From positions 18,559,001-18,623,000 of the forward strand of contig NC_083385.1 of assembly GCF_031755915.1 (NCBI RefSeq): a DNA stretch of 64,000 bases, written 5' to 3'. The notes under the pieces are model-generated. The model made no database searches and was not told the DNA's origin. It saw nothing but the letters and a program-made list of their open reading frames with translations. Of this stretch, positions 58,276-64,000 are shown one piece after another; the stretch's first letter is position 1, and every line of letters starts with the position of its first letter. The position numbers and the translations under genes were made by a program. The DNA comes from Ziziphus jujuba. Lineage: Eukaryota; Streptophyta; Magnoliopsida; Rosales; Rhamnaceae.

Positions 58276-61116
58276 TTGTACATATACGGCTAAGTTTGGA
58301 TAAGATCTTTAATATTATGACTAACAACAAAACTTTTTTTTTTTATCCCTTAGATCGTATTGAGGGTTTATATTTAAAATTGCATTTTTTAATCACTAGG
58401 TCATGATATAGTTCATTTTTCTTAAATAGGATTTCAATATGTCATTAAACTCAAATTTGATCACATTTTGAATTTTAGATCTTAACCCCTAATATGATCC
58501 AAGGATTAATAAAAAAAAATCTTCTGTTAAAACCATCAATCACCCTGATATAAATTTGACTCTCTTTTTCTCTATTTCTCCATAAATATGTATAATTTTG
58601 CTATTATAAATGAGAACTCCCCATTTTTCATATGAAATAGGTAATAAAACTTTAGCATCAAGAGAATGGTTAACTACTTGTAACTATGGTGACTTGATAG
58701 TCACGATTAACTGTCATCCATTGTAGATTTCCTATATATATATATATATATATACAACTAAGCTCATATCAGATCGATATGATGGTTTAAACATCAATTA
58801 TCCCTTTTCAACTTCTAAATTGTTTCAAATATCGAAATTTAAAAGCTCATTTATTTCACTAAACCAATAGCCAATAACTGAATTTTAAATTTTAGTCCTT
58901 GGTGTTATTTAAATACTAATAATGAAAGAGTTCTTGCTAAAATCTTCATATCAACTTGATTTGAATTTGACTTTATATATACATGTGTATATATACAGTC
59001 AGTTTCTTTTTTGAAATTTCTAATGAAATTTAGTGTGGATTCTTATGCCACTCAATATTGTTGCCCGAAAAAAAAAAAATTCCTGCAATATGTTGGTGAT
59101 GTTGGAATCCACACCAATTCTATCAGAATACATTGACAAAAGACGAATTATGTATATATAGATTTGAGGGAAAACTATACTTTGGGATCTATGTGCTCCC
59201 TGGCTGGAACCTCTAAAGTTTCCAATGGTTTAGACTTAAGTAATTTGCAAATAAAACATCATCAAGAACAATGTTCTACAGAATATATAACTCAAGCTTG
59301 TTTAGGTTCTTTATAAAAATTCATTGGGATGTAGCTACTATCATTATATATTTATATATATATATATACACTAAGATGTATATTAAGTATCATGTTCCAA
59401 TATTTAATTACACTTATTCTAAAAGGATTTCATTTATCCATAATTAGATTATATTAATATCTTTAAATAATAAAATCTCCATGTTCACATTTTTCAAAAT
59501 TGGTTTTTTTTTTTAAATAAATTAACTATGACAGTTTTTTAATATTTAAAACTAATAGTTTAAACAAGAAAAGGTGACCAACCATCTTATTTCATTCATC
59601 TTTACTTTACAAACTTCTTTATTTTTTCTCCTTAAATTTTTCTCTTAACATGATAAATAATAAACAAATTGGTACGGGAAGAGTTAATAAAGAAGTTGTT
59701 TCATGTAATATTATTGTATATCCAAAATGTCAGGTCAGTATTCAATGAGAGAAAACTTGTATTTAATATCCCTAATCTTTATTATTATTATTTTTTAAAC
59801 AAAAGAAAACCTACACTTATAACCACTAGAGTACCATGATAACAAAAGCATGTCGGATTATATAATTTTTCTTTAATATTCTACCACTAGGCCCATAGGG
59901 TATCAGCATTTTTTAATACTTGTGAGTAGTAAATATAATAATTAGAAGAACAATAGCAACCATAAACATAACGATGTAGTAATATAAACAAAATAGTACT
60001 AGCAATAATATTATATAGTCAGGACGGTGACCCCATTGTCCAACATGTAATTGTTTAGTGAATTGAGTTCCTCAATCTTCAAATTAAATGTCCACACATC
60101 ATATCACAATTCAGCTCAACTCAACCACACAACACGAGCCACTTAAAAAGTATTAGTAAGTCATCAAAGACTACTTAATTTCATGATCATATTTTCAATT
60201 TGGAAAACACGCTGAACATTCATCGCCATAATGTAAAATTTTTGGCACGATTGCCCCTAAAGTTTATTCCTTTCTGCTTTTTGCCCCTTTTTTCTTTTTT
60301 TGGCACTTCTCCTGTTAATTTTGGTTTTTAATTGCACTATTAGGCATAATCTTTTGAGAGATTTTTTTTTTCAATGCAAATTGAACTCTATACAATCCCA
60401 TTAAAAATTTAATTACTAAAATACCATTATTTCTTTTTTACTCTTTTCCCTTATCTTCTCCATCTTCCTAATCTCCCTTCATTCTTTCTCTCTACTGACG
60501 GCCATTTCTATTTTCTCACATTAATTTCTTTATAAACTCAAAATCCATTTATTGGGAAATTAAAAAAAAAGAAAAAAAAAGAAAAGAAAACAAAATCTGT
60601 TTATTTCTTATCGTCATTCTTTTTCTTGTTGAGGATGACCTAAATCCATAGTAATAGGATAAATACCAAAGTCTCTGAACAATGGTGCTCTTGTGTGATA
60701 ATCCCATACTGTACTTTAAATTTTGCTAATCTTGAACTAGAATATTATAAAATGGGTTCGGACAAACAGTCTGGTTTGATTTTGGGGCATGATACAACAT
60801 TTCTTTACTCCCACGATCTCTTCTTCACCAAGTGATTCTCCACCAGCCGCCTCCTCCACATCTTCTGCCATTTTCCACCATGAGTCCACTGTCCTCTGGT
60901 GTCTGTCTCTGGCAAAGCCATTATCCTTCACGTCTCCATCTGCGTCGGTGGTTAAGGAAGTGGTTTTTTTTTTTTTTTTTTAAATAAAAGAGTACAATAT
61001 TTAACAAGGTTATTATTGAAATTTAAAAATAATGGGACTGTGAAAAGTTTTTTTAGCAGTGCAACTAGCAATTCCCTAATCTTTTTTTGTGTTCAGCACA
61101 TGTTTGGAGAGCAAAG

Positions 61117-61156
<40 letters not shown>

Positions 61157-61166
61157 AAGAAGATTT
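56654..61166. other. AT- and microsatellite-rich intergenic region
   Basis: No gene supported. (AAT)n lies near 56849-56876, and (TA)n tracts near 57689, 58081, 58242, 58734 and 59346. A minus-strand frame at 60737-60931 has good coding-like composition (SWWKMAEDVEEAAGGES) but no recognised domain and no start or stop context; it may be an exon remnant. Confidence 0.5.
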
Positions 61167-61800
61167 GAGAGAAACTAGACTTGACAATTCGTGTTTATGG
61201 GTCCTATTCGTGTCAATCCCTTTAATAATCATATCAAAAATACCTAATCCGAACACGACTCATTTATTAATCGTGTCAGGTATCTAAAATACTAATCCGA
61301 CCTGTTTATAAACAGGTCAAAACGACACGAAACGATCCATTTAATATGATTACTTTAATGAATCATATTGACCTATTAACCTGTTAATCTAAAATTGACC
61401 CATTAATCCAAAAATTAACCTATTAACCTGAAAATTAATCTATTTATTTTTTGTCTTTAAAAAATTAATAATAGAAAATTATTTTTATAAAGTTTTTAGT
61501 TTATTATATTTTTTAATTATTAGATATTATATTATGGATAAAATTATAATATAAAATTAAATTTAAATGAGATGTAATAGGTATATAATCGTGTCGGATT
61601 AAAATTGACACGCTTAATAAATGGATCATAAAGGATCAATTTCGAATCAAACGGATCAATCCAAAAATAACACGATTAATAATTATGTTAAACAGGTTGA
61701 TCCGATTATGATCCGAATCTATTTATGATAAATCCAAACCCATATATTTCATATGGTTTTCAAATCGTATTACTGTGTCATGACCTAGATTGCCAACTGT
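61167..61800. mobile_element. MITE-like element with TGNCAA ends
   Basis: The left end is TTGACAATTCGTGTTTATGG; the right end, reversed, is TTGGCAATCTAGGTCATGAC. Inside are repeated words such as AACCTATTAACCTG and GACACGA. This is the look of a very common plant non-autonomous DNA element rich in CGTGTC/GACACG motifs. No coding sequence. Borders are approximate. Confidence 0.5.
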
Positions 61801-63413
61801 AAGAAAAACTGCATAAAGGGGTTAAAATTGGGGAACTAACAACTGTGCTGAAAATCTGATATATACAAGGCATATTAAATAGCCGTATACTGTATATACA
61901 TATAAGGTATCTTTGGTGTGTAGTACTGTACTGTATTGTAACATAATATATTGTACCATATTAATATTATATAATGCTTGGAATAGGAATATATTATACT
62001 ATAAATTCTTTTAGAAATATTATTTTTATTAAAATAATATTGATTTTTCATTATTTCTCATGTAACTTTGTAAAAATAATTACATTAAATTTTTTTTTTG
62101 GGGAAAAAAAAATAAAGTATGAAATAGTTCAAAACCGTGTAAACCCACCCCCCATGGTATATTGTATACTAATCCCCGTAACTTGGATTCGTTTAGCATT
62201 TTAGCCGCAACTATTTTATTTTTTGGGCCCTTGCGCACCACCCCTCCCCCACGCCCCCACCCCCCCCCCCCCCCCTCTCTCTCTCCAAAACACGTGCTGT
62301 GTACCTGGATTAAAAATATATAAATAATATTAAAATTATTAAAATATTTATTAAATTTATTTATCAAATTATAATGTTATAATATTAAATTTATTTATTT
62401 TTTAATTTATTTATTTATTTAAAAAAAATTTATATTTAAATTATATAAATATATTAATTAATAATATTTTAACAAGTATCATCTGATAACTAAATTTGAT
62501 ATATATAGTAATATTGAAAAAATATTATAGTTAAATGGAAAAAACAAATTAATTTTTTATTATTATTCATTAAAATTTTTAGTGATTTTAAGATAAATAA
62601 ATTGATTTTTCATTATTACTAATATAACCTTTTAAACAGTATCTTTTTAGGCAAAAAAAAACAAGTATGATATGGTTAAAAACGGTGTAAATCCAACCCC
62701 ACGCATTCTTTTGTCGGCGTAGTTATATGTGTCCGGATTGCCAAGCATAGTATAGGGTTATCTAATACAATCCTGCCCTTTCATGCGGTGTTCCAAACAT
62801 ATCCATAATAGATATGAGCATTAACAGTACGCCAATGAAAAAACAGATTATGGTCAAACAATACAACTGATAAACAGGGTCGAGGGGCAAAGTGTCAAAA
62901 AAAGAAAAAACAAAAAGTTTTGGGGATGAAATTTTAATCACCGCGTGAAGGTTGGGGCAATCAGGGCAAAAACCTTTGCTATCATGTCGCGAACAAAGCA
63001 CACATAAGGATTCCATTAGAGAGAATATCTATCTATACATACTGAGTGTAAGTATTATACTATCTCAATCTCATAATAAAATCTCATTTATTAGATTTTA
63101 AATTATTGTAAAAATTTGAAAATAACGCAATTATATTTTGTTATCCTTTAGTTTTGAAGTTTTCCAATTTAGATTGTCTGTATTAAAACCTACCACACGG
63201 AGCCCTCCACTTTTATTTTTTTTTTGGGTACCCATTACACAAATTAACATTATGCCAAAAATAATATTGGCATGATTTTAGTGGTTTAATATTATATATT
63301 AGATTATGCTTATGATTATGTTTATTAAATGGTGTACATTAGTATGTATAAATTATGTTCACTGTTATATTAATATGAAAAAAATTTAAAGCAATAACTA
63401 AAGCGGACTAAGA
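61801..63413. other. AT-rich region with C16 tract
   Basis: AT-rich intergenic DNA. It contains a C-rich stretch at 62240-62275 ending in 16 consecutive Cs followed by (TC)n, and two related phrases (TGAAATAGTTCAAAACCGTGT near 62119 and TGATATGGTTAAAAACGGTGT near 62668), which may be a degenerate duplication. No gene recognised. Confidence 0.5.
62240..62275 (-). repeat. Poly-C/poly-G tract
   Basis: On the plus strand CCCCTCCCCC, then CGCCCCCA and 16 Cs; the minus strand is a run of G tracts able to form a G-quadruplex. It is unusual in such AT-rich DNA. Exact run lengths here are prone to sequencing error. Confidence 0.8.
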
Positions 63414-63945
63414 TAGACCTGACAAAATTTTTCACGATATGAATCCACACGATAATATATGGATTTGAATTGACATTATTGTGTTAGGTTCATATCAATA
63501 TCAGCGAATAAGACCCAACAAATTAACAGATTTTAATAGATAAAACATAATAAACTCATTACACCCATTAAAAGAGATATTTTTGTAATCACACAAGCTT
63601 TATAATATTAAAATTACTTAACTTATTATTAAACATATATTAATTTGTTTTTTTAGTTTAATTTTTAAAAAATCTAAAAACAAATAAAAAATTTGGTAAG
63701 TTTTTTTTAAAAAATATTATTTTATTATTTGCAAGCAAAGCCAAATTTAAATTTTTAAATTTGTATTTATTGTTAATGAGTTAACAGATCAGATAACGGA
63801 TTACATGATAATTTATCAAATGGATTTGATTTATTTATTTTTCTACGAAAGCTTAACGGATTGTGTTTGGGTTAATTAAATTACACACGAACACGATGCA
63901 ATATAATACGAATACAATTCAAGACGATACGTTGCCAGACTTAGA
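63414..63945. mobile_element. Second MITE-like TGNCAA element
   Basis: The left end is CTGACAAAATTTTTCACG; the right end, reversed, is CTGGCAACGTATCGTC. Internal words (TAACAGATC, GAACACGAT, ACACGATAAT) resemble the element at 61.2 kb, so the two are likely the same family. Borders and target duplication are uncertain. Confidence 0.45.
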
Positions 63946-64000
63946 CTAGGATTAGATCCAATTGGATCAATGTGCACAAAATTAAAAACGAAAGGCTTAA

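Noticed and set aside
60737..60931. Minus-strand frame SWWKMAEDVEEAAGGES
   Set aside because: Coding-like composition but no recognised family, splice sites or promoter; kept only as a note in the intergenic entry.
61897..62810. Possible 0.9-kb element with TTTGG ends
   Set aside because: The left TCTTTGGTGTGTAG and right (reversed) TGTTTGGAACACCG ends match over too few bases, and no target duplication was found.

Overview
This window looks like nuclear DNA from a flowering plant, almost certainly a eudicot. It is strongly AT-rich and dense in microsatellites. It carries plant-only gene families (PPR, MORF, CBL, B3, DRP1, ERD7-like), genes with introns, and plant Copia and solo-LTR debris. 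I cannot name the species; a woody rosid is only a guess. Exactly two protein genes look intact: a two-exon gene resembling the ERD7/senescence-associated family (39892-41364, +) and a small 69-codon gene (48974-48765, -). Almost everything else is transposon sequence or broken gene copies.

Layout. 1-1544 is an AT-rich degenerate tandem repeat. At 1545 it meets the 3' terminus (CTAG plus hairpin) of a Helitron that runs to the right on the minus strand, followed by a decayed PIF1-type helicase. From 2.36 to 15.9 kb lies a mosaic of disabled gene pieces that keep their introns: a DUF212/VPR-type phosphatase-related gene with one in-frame stop, a CBL (SOS3-like) calcium-sensor gene, exon 1 of DRP1A in reverse, a second copy of the VPR promoter and start codon, a MORF5/6-like RNA-editing-factor gene, and the last exon of a B3-domain gene. 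A repeat of roughly 0.8 kb occurs in inverted orientation at 6.6-7.3 and 13.2-14.1 kb. From 15.8 to 22.56 kb there is a tandem array of about eleven ~610-bp monomers. Each monomer carries a piece of the same B3 exon, so the satellite was built from a gene.

22.56-27.9 kb is a 5'-truncated, decayed Ty1/Copia element whose gag is split by a hAT-like insertion flanked by an 8-bp duplication. 28.37-31.29 kb is a ~2.9-kb solo LTR (TGTAAC...TGACA). 31.64-38.36 kb is a second, dead Copia element on the minus strand with gag, protease, integrase, RT, RNase H, a tRNA-iMet primer site and two LTRs. 42.72-46.07 kb is bounded by GGGGG(T/C)GTTTG inverted ends and a TCA duplication, and carries a whole frameshifted PLS-type PPR gene. 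51.36-54.21 kb is a second large solo LTR, related to the first and in the opposite orientation. The rest (54-64 kb) is AT-rich intergenic DNA with (TA)n tracts, one probable LTR-like segment and two MITE-like 'TGNCAA' elements.

The genes do not form a pathway. The theme is capture, duplication and decay of host gene pieces by mobile DNA. The most unusual objects are the B3-exon-derived satellite, the multi-gene fragment mosaic beside a Helitron end, and the PPR gene enclosed by transposon-like inverted termini. All family names are from recognition of protein motifs by eye; no database search was run.
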